DNA of 51,111 nt, from assembly GCA_913056335.1 (NCBI GenBank), contig CAJXLX010000007.1, positions 1 through 51,111 on the forward strand. Direction: 5' to 3'. The notes beneath the pieces are model-generated. The model saw only the letters and a program-made list of their open reading frames with translations. It was not told where the DNA came from and searched no databases. The stretch is from an uncultured Rhodothermaceae bacterium. Its GTDB lineage: Bacteria > Bacteroidota > Rhodothermia > Rhodothermales > Salinibacteraceae. Position 1 is the stretch's first letter; each line of letters starts with the position of its first letter. Both the position numbers and the translations under genes were made by a program. Below, one piece after another: positions 44,625 to 51,111 of the stretch.

Positions 44625-46448
44625 ATGCACTGGATTGACGGCCTCATCATTGCGCTCTACCTGATTGGCGCGCTGGCGCTGGGGGCCTACCTGTCGCGGC
44701 GCGCCTCGCAGTCGGTCGAAGACTTCTTCATCTCGGGGCGCTCGCTGCCGTGGTGGCTGGCGGGCACGTCGATGGCCGCCACCACGTTCTCGATTGACAC
44801 GCCACTCTACGTGGCGGGCGTCGTGGGCGAGCGGGGGATTGCAGGCAACTGGGAATGGTGGGCCTTCGGGGTGGGCCATGTGGCGCTCATCTACGTGTTT
44901 GCGCGGCTCTGGCGGCGCAGCGCGGTCGTGACCGATGCTGAGCTCATCGAGATGCGCTACAGCGGGCGTTCGGCTGCCGTGTTGCGGGTCGTGAAGGCGT
45001 TTCTGTTTGCCGTGCCCATTAACTGCATCGGGATTGGCTACATCATGCTGGCGGCGCTGAAGGTGATGGAGGCGCTCTCGTTCTGGTCGCTCCTTGGCAT
45101 CCCCACGGGCGGCACGGTGCTGGGCCTCGACCCGAAGATGCTGTCGGTGCTGGTGCTGCTTGTGTTTGTGCTGCTGTACGCGGGCCTGGCGGGCCTGTGG
45201 GGCGTGGTGGCTACCGACTTCGTGCAGTTTGTACTGGCGCTGATTGGAGCGGTGCTCGTAGCCTGGTTCGCCATTCGGAGTCCCGAGGTGGGCGGGCTCA
45301 GCGGACTCGTGACCCAGGCCCAGGCCGCCACCGACTTCGACGTGCTCGCGTTTGTGCCGTTCGAGATTGGCTGGGACGACGGCCTGCGCATTGGGTGGAG
45401 CGCGTTCGCGGGGATCTCGGCGTCTACCTTCTTCGCGTATGCTTTTGTGCAGTGGTGGACGTTCCGGCGCTCCGACGGGGGCGGCGAGTTCATTCAGCGC
45501 TTGGTTGCCTCGCGTGATGAGGAGCACGCCGAGTGGGCGGCCTGGCTCTTTAACATCCTGCACTACGTGATTCGCACCTGGCCGTGGGTGCTCGTGGCCC
45601 TGGCAGCGCTTGTGGTGTATCCCGACCTCGACGATCCCGAAATGGGCTACCCTATGCTCATGCTCGACTACCTGCCGGTGGGCGTGCTTGGGCTGGCGGT
45701 GGCCTCGCTCCTGGCGGCGTTTATGAGCACCGTATCCACACAGATTAACTGGGGCGCCTCGTACCTTACACACGACGTGTACGCCCGCTTCCTGCGTCCC
45801 AATGCCACGCAGTCTGAGCTGGTGCTGGCCGGACGCGCAGCCTCGCTACTCATTGCCACGATCGGGGCCGTCGCTGCGTTCTTCTCAGAGAGCGTAGCCA
45901 CCATCTTCCGGCTGGTGATTGCTATTGGTACCGGACCCGGCGTCGTGCTCATTCTGCGCTGGTTTTGGTGGCGCATTAACGCGTGGGCCGAGCTGTCGGC
46001 CATGTGTGCGGGCTTTCTGATTGGACTGACCACGACGCTCTATCCGGGGGCCGTCATCGACGATTTTGGGCTGCGCCTGGGCGCGATTACGGTGCTTACG
46101 GGCATCGTGTGGATCAGTGTGATGTATGCTACGAAGCCTGAGTCTGCCGAGACCCTGCGGCGCTTCTACCGCATGGCGCGTCCGGGCGGACCCGGGTGGG
46201 CGCGGCAGCGGGCCGAAACAGGCGTGGCTCCGGCGGCCTCGCTGTCGCGCAGCATCTGGAGCACCGTAGCGGCGGTGGGCCTGCTCTTTGGCGTCATGTT
46301 CGCGACCGGTGGCGCATTACTACTGCGTCCGGCCGTGGCTTTGGGATGCAGCAGCGTTGCGGTCGTATCGGGATATGCGCTGTACCGGCTGCGCCAGGGG
46401 GCGGTGCCCATCATTGAAATGGAAGACTCCCCTTCGGCATCCCCCTGA
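44625..46448 (+). CDS. SSF-family sodium:solute symporter
   Basis: A 607-aa membrane protein of about 13-14 hydrophobic segments with the LeuT-like SSF fold. Family marks: SVEDFFISGRSLPWWLAGTSMAATTFSIDTP in the first part, AELIEMRYSGRSAAVLRVVKA, GLWGVVATDFVQF, and in the later part VASLLAAFMSTVSTQINWGASYLTHDVYARF, whose Ser/Thr residues correspond to the sodium site. The substrate is unknown. I prefer ATG 44625; a TTG seven codons upstream (44604) is possible. It lies 126 bases after another sodium-type carrier. Confidence 0.92.
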   Translation: MHWIDGLIIALYLIGALALGAYLSRRASQSVEDFFISGRSLPWWLAGTSMAATTFSIDTPLYVAGVVGERGIAGNWEWWAFGVGHVALIYVFARLWRRSAVVTDAELIEMRYSGRSAAVLRVVKAFLFAVPINCIGIGYIMLAALKVMEALSFWSLLGIPTGGTVLGLDPKMLSVLVLLVFVLLYAGLAGLWGVVATDFVQFVLALIGAVLVAWFAIRSPEVGGLSGLVTQAQAATDFDVLAFVPFEIGWDDGLRIGWSAFAGISASTFFAYAFVQWWTFRRSDGGGEFIQRLVASRDEEHAEWAAWLFNILHYVIRTWPWVLVALAALVVYPDLDDPEMGYPMLMLDYLPVGVLGLAVASLLAAFMSTVSTQINWGASYLTHDVYARFLRPNATQSELVLAGRAASLLIATIGAVAAFFSESVATIFRLVIAIGTGPGVVLILRWFWWRINAWAELSAMCAGFLIGLTTTLYPGAVIDDFGLRLGAITVLTGIVWISVMYATKPESAETLRRFYRMARPGGPGWARQRAETGVAPAASLSRSIWSTVAAVGLLFGVMFATGGALLLRPAVALGCSSVAVVSGYALYRLRQGAVPIIEMEDSPSASP

Positions 46449-46585
46449 ACACGTAGCGCCATAATATCCTGGAGCGCGCTAATAAAGAACAGGCTTTGCA
46501 CACTCCACCGCAGACCAGGGGAAACACCCATTTTGGCGCATAGGTTTGATTTATGCTTCTTATCCACGGGCCTACAGCAAACTCC

Positions 46586-47227
46586 ATGTCTACCATCGAC
46601 GACCTTCCGCTTTTTCCGCTCGGTCTGGTACTCTACCCCTACGAACAGGTGCCGCTGCATATCTTCGAAGAGCGCTACAAGGATCTGATGGCGTTCTGCA
46701 CCACGCACGACGCTCCCTTTGGAGTGGTGCTGGCTGAGGAAGGCTCGATTGCCTCGATAGGGTGCACTGCACACATCCAGCGTATCCTGAAGCGGTACGA
46801 GAATGGAAGCGCCGACCTGATCGCCAAAGGGCGCGAGCGGTTTCGCATCGAAGAGGTGTTCGATGACCGCGCCTCGTACTACACGGCGGATGTAACACTC
46901 ATTGCGGACACCTCGGACGAGGTCGACCCGTCGCTGCGTGAGCGCATGATTACCCAGCACATGAAACTACTTGAGCTGGCCGGGCGCACCGTGCGGCCCG
47001 GACTCTATCAAACCGACCGGCCGCTCTCGTTTGTGCTGGCGCAGAACGCGGGGCTGTCGCTGGAGCAGAAGCAAGAGGTGCTGCAACTGCGTACCGAGCT
47101 TGAGCGCGTGAATTACCTGGTAGAGCACTTCGGAACGCTCATCCCGCAAGTTGAACAGCAGGAAGACCTGCAGCGCCGCGTCAAGTCGAACGGGCACTTC
47201 AAAGACTTTCCGCCCGAGGATGTGTAG
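46586..47227 (+). CDS. LON-substrate-binding-domain protein (no protease part)
   Basis: A 213-aa soluble protein consisting of the Lon N-terminal domain alone: DDLPLFPLGLVLYPYEQVPLHIFEERYKDLM is the diagnostic start, followed by SIGCTAHIQRILKRYENGSADLIAKGRERFRI and a helical C-terminal half (LSLEQKQEVLQLRTELERVNYLVEHF). No AAA+ or protease domain follows. Such stand-alone proteins are widespread with unclear function (PUA-like fold). An upstream in-frame ATG at 46553 would add a non-conserved leader. Next gene follows after 42 bases. Confidence 0.9.
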   Translation: MSTIDDLPLFPLGLVLYPYEQVPLHIFEERYKDLMAFCTTHDAPFGVVLAEEGSIASIGCTAHIQRILKRYENGSADLIAKGRERFRIEEVFDDRASYYTADVTLIADTSDEVDPSLRERMITQHMKLLELAGRTVRPGLYQTDRPLSFVLAQNAGLSLEQKQEVLQLRTELERVNYLVEHFGTLIPQVEQQEDLQRRVKSNGHFKDFPPEDV

Positions 47228-47269
47228 GTTGCATGCGTCGCGATCTTGTGCAGCAGCCTACCCCGCCCC

Positions 47270-48115
47270 ATGATTGAATGCGGACCCTACACGCTCCATC
47301 AGCTCGAAACGGGCACCTTTAAGCTCGACGGCGGCGCCATGTTCGGCATTGTGCCTAAACCGCTGTGGGACGAGCGCATCCCCGCCGACGATCAAAATCG
47401 TATCGAACTGGCCATGCGCTGCCTGTTGATACAGGGCAACGACCGCTGCATCCTGGTGGATACCGGCATCGGCGATACGTTCTCGGAGAAAGAGCAGTCC
47501 ATCTTCGGGATCGACCATTCAGTGCACACGCTTGCAGGTAGCCTCAACGCGGCAGGCGTGGCGCCGTCGGAGGTGACCGACGTGGTGTTTACGCACCTGC
47601 ACTTTGATCATAGTGGAGGCGCTGTTGTTCGCCACGACGATGAAGTGGTGCCGCGCTTCCCCGAGGCTACGCATCATGTGCAGGCCAAGCATTGGGAGGC
47701 AGCACGGGCCCCAAATCCCAAAGAGAAAAACTCATTTCGTAACGCAATTCTCGATCCCTTGGCCAACCAAGTGGCGTGGACATTCCATGAGGGCGCAGGC
47801 ACGCTGATGCCGGGCATCGACCTGCGGTGTGTAGACGGTCACACCACCGCACAGCAACTGGTGAAGGTGAGTGGCCCCGAGGCAACCTACGTGTTTGTAG
47901 CCGACCTGCTCCCCACGCATCACCATGCAGGGGCCGCCTGGACGATGGCCTACGACATTGCTCCTCTACAGACGATTGACGAGAAGGCAAGATTCTTGCA
48001 GGATGCAGAAGCGCACGAATGGACGCTGTTCTTTGAGCATGATCCCACCGTTGCGCAGGGGCATGTGCAGGCGTCCGATCGTGGATGGCGCATTATACCC
48101 GCCGGTTCTTCTTAA
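47270..48115 (+). CDS. MBL-fold metallohydrolase
   Basis: A 281-aa cytosolic protein of the metallo-beta-lactamase fold. It has the metal motif HLHFDHSGGAV, an upstream ILVDTGIGDTF strand, a further His in CVDGHTTAQQL and an Asp in YVFVADLLPTHHH, giving a complete binuclear site, and a late H in FFEHDP. The overall layout resembles N-acyl-homoserine-lactonase-like or general hydrolase branches; the substrate is not assignable. It is 42 bases after the LON-domain gene and 18 bases before the small HisKA-like gene, so the three may form an operon. The ATG at 47270 is preferred over an in-frame start eight codons earlier. Confidence 0.9.
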   Translation: MIECGPYTLHQLETGTFKLDGGAMFGIVPKPLWDERIPADDQNRIELAMRCLLIQGNDRCILVDTGIGDTFSEKEQSIFGIDHSVHTLAGSLNAAGVAPSEVTDVVFTHLHFDHSGGAVVRHDDEVVPRFPEATHHVQAKHWEAARAPNPKEKNSFRNAILDPLANQVAWTFHEGAGTLMPGIDLRCVDGHTTAQQLVKVSGPEATYVFVADLLPTHHHAGAAWTMAYDIAPLQTIDEKARFLQDAEAHEWTLFFEHDPTVAQGHVQASDRGWRIIPAGSS

Positions 48116-48133
48116 CCTGACCTCTCTTCACCT

Positions 48134-48373
48134 ATGGCCAATTACCCCGACGCCGATGCGCTGCACCGTGCACTCAGCGAGATTATACACGACGTAAACA
48201 ATCCGCTCTCCATCATCCACGGCAATGCCCAGTTTCTGATTGAGGTCGCTAAGGAAGAAGGCGACGACGGACCGGTGCAAGAAGCGCTGCAAGATATCCA
48301 CGACGCCACGAATCAACTCTCAAAGCGCCTGGAGCGGCTCGAAGATCTGCGCGATGAGCTGGAGGCGGGGTAA
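48134..48373 (+). CDS. Stand-alone histidine-kinase phospho-acceptor (HisKA-like) protein
   Basis: A 79-aa protein made almost entirely of one helical hairpin. Residues 15-31, SEIIHDVNNPLSIIHGN, are an H-box of the HDxxNPL type (His19), and the second helix (VQEALQDIHDATNQLSKRL) resembles the other half of a histidine-kinase dimerisation domain. There is no ATPase domain, receiver, or membrane segment in it, and the following 425 bases encode none, so it is not just the start of a split kinase. It may act as a phosphotransfer protein or a dominant partner of a full kinase. It follows the MBL gene by 18 bases. Confidence 0.8.
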   Translation: MANYPDADALHRALSEIIHDVNNPLSIIHGNAQFLIEVAKEEGDDGPVQEALQDIHDATNQLSKRLERLEDLRDELEAG

Positions 48374-48798
48374 GCATCAATGCGCGGGGATGGAGGCATG
48401 GGCATCCAGCGTTGCGACCTTATCCCTGATCGGTGTGCGAAGCTCGCACAAAAAATGTGAACCTCGGCTGCGTGCAGGCGTCGTACATACGTACAGTTAT
48501 TGTCTCCCCAATGCGTTAAACGGCACGTAAAAGCGGCATAACAAAGCGAGATAGCAGAGTGCGGTCAGTATAGATCGATAAGACAGACGCGCTGACTCTT
48601 CTGCAAACGAGCATACACGTATGGCATGCGGCTCGCGTCTTGCTTTTGAGAGACGCATTCCCTACCCTCATAAGCACGTTGTTCTCTGTCATCCACCTGC
48701 GGTCTATCGATACAAACTGATACGCCTCCTTTGCGATGTGTGCTGCTCACAGGCAGCCATCGTTTCCCGTACATCGATAACGCAGTTAGCTCGCACTC
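48374..48798. other. Intergenic region before porV
   Basis: About 425 bases without a supportable gene. GTGCGA (48435-48440) and TCGCAC (48444-48449) form a 6-bp hairpin with an AGC loop followed by A residues, which could end the upstream operon only weakly. A promoter for porV should lie near the right end. No RNA gene signature seen. Confidence 0.4.
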
Positions 48799-49929
48799 AT
48801 GACTTTGACTTACCCTCACCGACCCCTCCGGCAGTGGATTGGGTTCGCTGGAACCGCGCTTCTTCTACTCATGCTTACAACGGCAGCCCATGCGCAGCTG
48901 GGGCAATCGTCCGCGCTGTTCCTGCGCATTGAGCCCGACAGCCGGGGCGCAGGCATGGGCAACACCGGCGTAGCCCTGGCCGACAACGCCAACGCCATGT
49001 TCTGGAATCCGGCGGGCCTGGGGTTTCAAGAAAACTCACAGGTAGGAATTACGCACGCCAACTGGCTTCCCGAGTTTGATGCAGGGCTCTTCTACGAATA
49101 TCTGGTGGGGACCTACCACGTAGACGGCGTGGGCACCTTCGGAGGAAACGTCATCTTCCTGAACCTGGGCGAGCTCGAGGTGATTGATGGAGACGGCAAC
49201 CGCGTGCGCTTCGACAATACCTTCGAAATGGCAACGGGGCTGTCGTACGGACGCCGCCTCAGCGAAACGTTCAGCATCGGCGGCGGCGCTCGCTTTGTCT
49301 ACTCGAAGCTGTCCGATAGCGACGGCGATGTAGAAAGCGGCACAGCCACCACCGGCACCTTCGACCTGTCTGCGCTCTATCGTAGCCGTCCGTTCGGCCT
49401 GTTTGGCGTGCCCACCACGTTCTCGGGCGGCGCTAACTTGGCCAACATGGGGACCTACATCCGCTACTCCGAGGAGAAGCAAGCCATCCCGACCAACCTG
49501 CGCTTTGGATACGCCTTTACGTTCGACTTCGACGAGTACAACAGCCTTACGGTTACGAACGACTTCAACAAAGAGCTGGTAAGCGTCGACTCCACCGGGG
49601 CCAATCCCGATCCGTTCTACCAGTCGGTCTTCAACTCGTGGAGTTCGCGTCCGGGCGAGGTCGGCCCCGATGGCGAGGCCACCGAGCTGGGCGTTGTCGA
49701 CCAGTTCACTGTCGGAAGCGGCCTGGAGTACTGGTACGCCGATCTGTTTGCACTCCGCACGGGCTACTTCTACGAGCACCCCGATAACGGCAACCGCCAG
49801 TTCCTCACCTTTGGGGCAGGCGTGCGCTGGAATATCGTAGGCATCGACTTCTCGTACCTCTACACCCTCGAAGAAGACAACCCGCTCTCCGACACCCTGC
49901 GGTTTAGCCTGCTGCTCTCCTTTCAGTAG
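48799..49929 (+). CDS. porV: PorV-like outer-membrane beta-barrel protein (type IX secretion)
   Basis: A 376-aa protein with a signal peptide (hydrophobic GFAGTALLLLMLTTAAHA, cleavage near AHA-Q). The mature part has LRIEPDSRGAGMGNTGVALADNANAMFWNPAGLG, the hallmark opening of the PorV/PorQ and FadL-like barrels, then alternating amphipathic strands and ends ...LSDTLRFSLLLSFQ with a C-terminal aromatic. PorV shuttles cargo from the type IX translocon to the surface; related UPF0164 barrels look alike, so the symbol is probable rather than certain. Starts with ATG at 48799, is followed by a strong terminator. Confidence 0.85.
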   Translation: MTLTYPHRPLRQWIGFAGTALLLLMLTTAAHAQLGQSSALFLRIEPDSRGAGMGNTGVALADNANAMFWNPAGLGFQENSQVGITHANWLPEFDAGLFYEYLVGTYHVDGVGTFGGNVIFLNLGELEVIDGDGNRVRFDNTFEMATGLSYGRRLSETFSIGGGARFVYSKLSDSDGDVESGTATTGTFDLSALYRSRPFGLFGVPTTFSGGANLANMGTYIRYSEEKQAIPTNLRFGYAFTFDFDEYNSLTVTNDFNKELVSVDSTGANPDPFYQSVFNSWSSRPGEVGPDGEATELGVVDQFTVGSGLEYWYADLFALRTGYFYEHPDNGNRQFLTFGAGVRWNIVGIDFSYLYTLEEDNPLSDTLRFSLLLSFQ

Positions 49930-49982
49930 CAGGGCGCATAACTCCTTTTAGGGCGGATACGGCAACGTGTCCCTGACATCTG

Positions 49983-50027
49983 GCTGCTCCTCAAGCGTGC
50001 AATGTATCGCTTGAGGAGCAGCTTTTT
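49983..50027 (+). terminator. Intrinsic terminator of porV
   Basis: GCTGCTCCTCAAGCG (49983-49997) pairs perfectly over 15 bp with CGCTTGAGGAGCAGC (50008-50022), followed directly by TTTTT (50023-50027) and CTTTG. It lies 53 bases after the porV stop. Confidence 0.93.
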
Positions 50028-50297
50028 CTTTGATGCACACGCGCATTCTCAGCCCGCACAGTCCCGCGCAGTGCGCATGCCCCGTCTTATCTCCCCCCGC
50101 CTCATCTCCAGGTCCGGTTATCCACAAGACCGTGCAACCGGGTGGTGAACAGGCCCATGCAACCGGGCGACGCACATTCCGACGGTGCCAGGCAAAAGGC
50201 CGCGTCCTTTGAGACCGGCGCTTCCCTTATGCACCCATAGCGGCGCTGCGCATTGTACACAGGGCGTTTTAGCGGAGGACCCTGGAGCAGGTCGGAC
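50028..50297. other. Spacer between convergent porV and curli terminators
   Basis: About 270 bases with no supportable gene. TGCAACCGGG occurs twice (50133-50142 and 50158-50167), and TTATCCACA (50118-50126) matches a DnaA-box consensus once. Neither is enough to call an origin or a known repeat. Confidence 0.4.
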
Positions 50298-50337
50298 AAA
50301 AAAAGCGCGGAGCATCCCGGTTGGGGCGCTCCGCGCT
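50298..50337 (-). terminator. Intrinsic terminator of the csg genes (minus strand)
   Basis: On the minus strand AGCGCGGAGC (50337-50328) pairs perfectly over 10 bp with GCTCCGCGCT (50313-50304), followed by seven T residues (50304-50298, shared with the last stem base). It lies 48 bases after the stop of the csgF-like gene. Confidence 0.92.
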
Positions 50338-50384
50338 CTTCTGTGGGGACGGAAAGACCGTCACCTTACGTGTCAAGGCGTGTC

Positions 50385-50696
50385 CTATGGAAGCGTAGAC
50401 AGCGACGTGCCGTACTCCGCATTGATCGCTTCGATGGTTGTGTTGGCAACCACCTCGTGGGTAGCACTGTTTGGGTGGATGCCGTCCAGTGAGAACGCCG
50501 TACCAAACAGATTCCCATCAGGATCGGTGAGGTCTGGGAACGGCGGAATGGCGCCGCTCTCACGCAAGCTGCGTAGCGTCGGGTTGATCGGCTGGTAGAC
50601 GAATTCCTGGGCCTGGGCGGACGAGGGGCCGCCGAGGCAGAGACCGAGCAGGCCCACGGCGAGAAGCGTTCCCAGAGTGCGTGTGACGATCGTCAT
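50385..50696 (-). pseudogene. csgF: csgF 5' part fused to the 3' tail of an SGNH-hydrolase gene (deletion scar)
   Basis: A 103-codon frame. Residues 1-29 are a signal peptide ending AQA; residues 31-39 read EFVYQPINP, the conserved N-terminus of mature CsgF, the curli nucleator. Instead of the expected FGG-rich continuation, the rest (about 40-103) reads NPTLRSLRESGAIPPFPDL and then NLFGTAFSLDGIHPNSATHE and VVANTTIEAINAEYGTS, which resembles the C-terminus of secreted SGNH/GDSL hydrolases with the catalytic Asp-x-x-His (DGIHP). Full CsgF is about 140 residues. The simplest reading is an in-frame deletion joining the two genes at AACCCGACGCT near 50580. Both parents are thus broken. The frame is intact and could still be expressed. 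It follows csgE by 74 bases. Confidence 0.7.
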
Positions 50697-50770
50697 CGGA
50701 CTGTGGTAGGCGGTGTGAATGAGCAAGTCAGTACGGGGCGGTTCGTCGAAGGGAGGAAGGGCGGTCCGGG

Positions 50771-51111
50771 TCAGTAGACCTCACGGGGCTCGTAAAATTC
50801 CCGAAGATAATACCGGGCGCGGGCCGCGGCCCGCTGGGCGGCCTTTTCAATCTGGCGATACCCAGGCCGTAGCTGGCCCTGATACACTGCCGTCTCGCCC
50901 ACGGAGACCCGGATTTGTGATCCGAACTGGGGGAGGGGCCGTTCGGCGATGAGGATGGTGAAGCTCGAGGCGTCCTCCGGCTTGGTCCAGTGGTTATGAA
51001 ATGCATCTTTGAAGTCCCGCCCGATCACGGAATGCGTGCGGTCGATGATAAGGCCGGCCACCGAGATGCCCTCCTTCACGCCCGACGATGCACCGCTAGA
51101 CGACGCTGGTC
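50771..51111 (-). CDS. csgE: Curli assembly protein CsgE, truncated by the window edge
   Basis: The frame is open to the right edge and lacks its signal peptide in the window. The visible 113 codons include GLIIDRTHSVIGRDFKDAFH, HWTKPEDASSFTILIAERPL, SQIRVSVGETAVYQGQLRP and YLREFYEP. This matches the CsgE layout: the G-L-(I/V)-(I/V)-D-x-T-x(3)-G-x-D-F opening, a central ITEKP-like strand, then a C-terminal helix. CsgE caps the CsgG curli export pore in the periplasm. An internal GTG (51079) is in frame but is not the start. The csgE-csgF order on the minus strand is typical. Confidence 0.85.
   Translation of the reverse strand, partial: PASSSGASSGVKEGISVAGLIIDRTHSVIGRDFKDAFHNHWTKPEDASSFTILIAERPLPQFGSQIRVSVGETAVYQGQLRPGYRQIEKAAQRAAARARYYLREFYEPREVY

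Noticed and set aside
44118-45773. Long minus-strand open frame (551 codons) spanning the two symporter genes
   Set aside because: His/Pro/Arg-rich, no motif, spans the intergenic stem-loop; both plus-strand genes are unambiguous transporters.
50118-50126. DnaA box (TTATCCACA), possible replication origin
   Set aside because: Only one consensus box, no AT-rich unwinding region, no dnaA or dnaN nearby; likely chance.

Overview
The window looks like a chromosomal segment of a moderately GC-rich, probably halophilic member of the Rhodothermia (Salinibacter/Salisaeta-like; Bacteroidota in the wide sense). This is inferred from acid-rich ribosomal and RNA-polymerase proteins, absence of clear Shine-Dalgarno sequences before most genes, a PorV-type outer-membrane protein, curli (csg) genes and Bacteroidota-like RpoB/RpoC lengths. 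No rRNA gene is present, so the taxonomic call is an inference.

Left part (1-5290, minus strand): a tryptophan operon read right to left: a 26-codon leader peptide with three tandem Trp codons, an attenuator terminator, trpE, an unknown 156-aa gene, trpS, trpG, trpD and the start of trpC, which runs off the left edge. The leader has every part of a classical ribosome-mediated attenuator (Trp codons, 1:2, 2:3 and 3:4 pairings, U-tract), and its promoter places the transcript start at about the leader ATG. Next come a cysteine-synthase-family gene and a methyltransferase (minus), then a VKOR-DsbA fusion and transketolase (plus). The last two are separated by RNA-like inverted repeats.

Middle (11.2-14.9 kb): an AT-rich island holding one 923-aa NACHT-type STAND NTPase with pentapeptide-like repeats. 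It is compositionally foreign and is the best candidate for an uncharacterised defence or sensing gene. After it come ydcF with an overlapping small exported protein, prfC (with a palindromic leader), a universal-stress-protein/DASS transporter pair (minus), an M28 peptidase, an amidase, a cobalamin-binding protein, queA and a DedA protein.

Right-centre (27.5-42.2 kb): the information-processing cluster tRNA-Thr(UGU)-Tyr-Gly-Thr(GGU)-tuf-tRNA-Trp-secE-nusG-rplK-rplA-rplJ-rplL-rpoB-rpoC, closed by a strong terminator. The four tRNAs and tuf are in the same order, with the same anticodons, as thrU-tyrU-glyT-thrT-tufB of Escherichia coli. Hairpins sit in several of the gaps and may tune relative expression. 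RpoB has Asn where E. coli has rifampicin-site His526.

Right end (42.2-51.1 kb): a DUF92 membrane protein, a DAACS symporter, an SSF sodium:solute symporter, a LON-substrate-domain protein, an MBL-fold hydrolase, a 79-aa protein made only of a histidine-kinase phospho-acceptor helix pair, and porV. Convergent to porV lie curli genes: a partial csgE and a csgF whose 3' part has apparently been replaced by the tail of an SGNH-hydrolase gene, most simply explained as a deletion scar.
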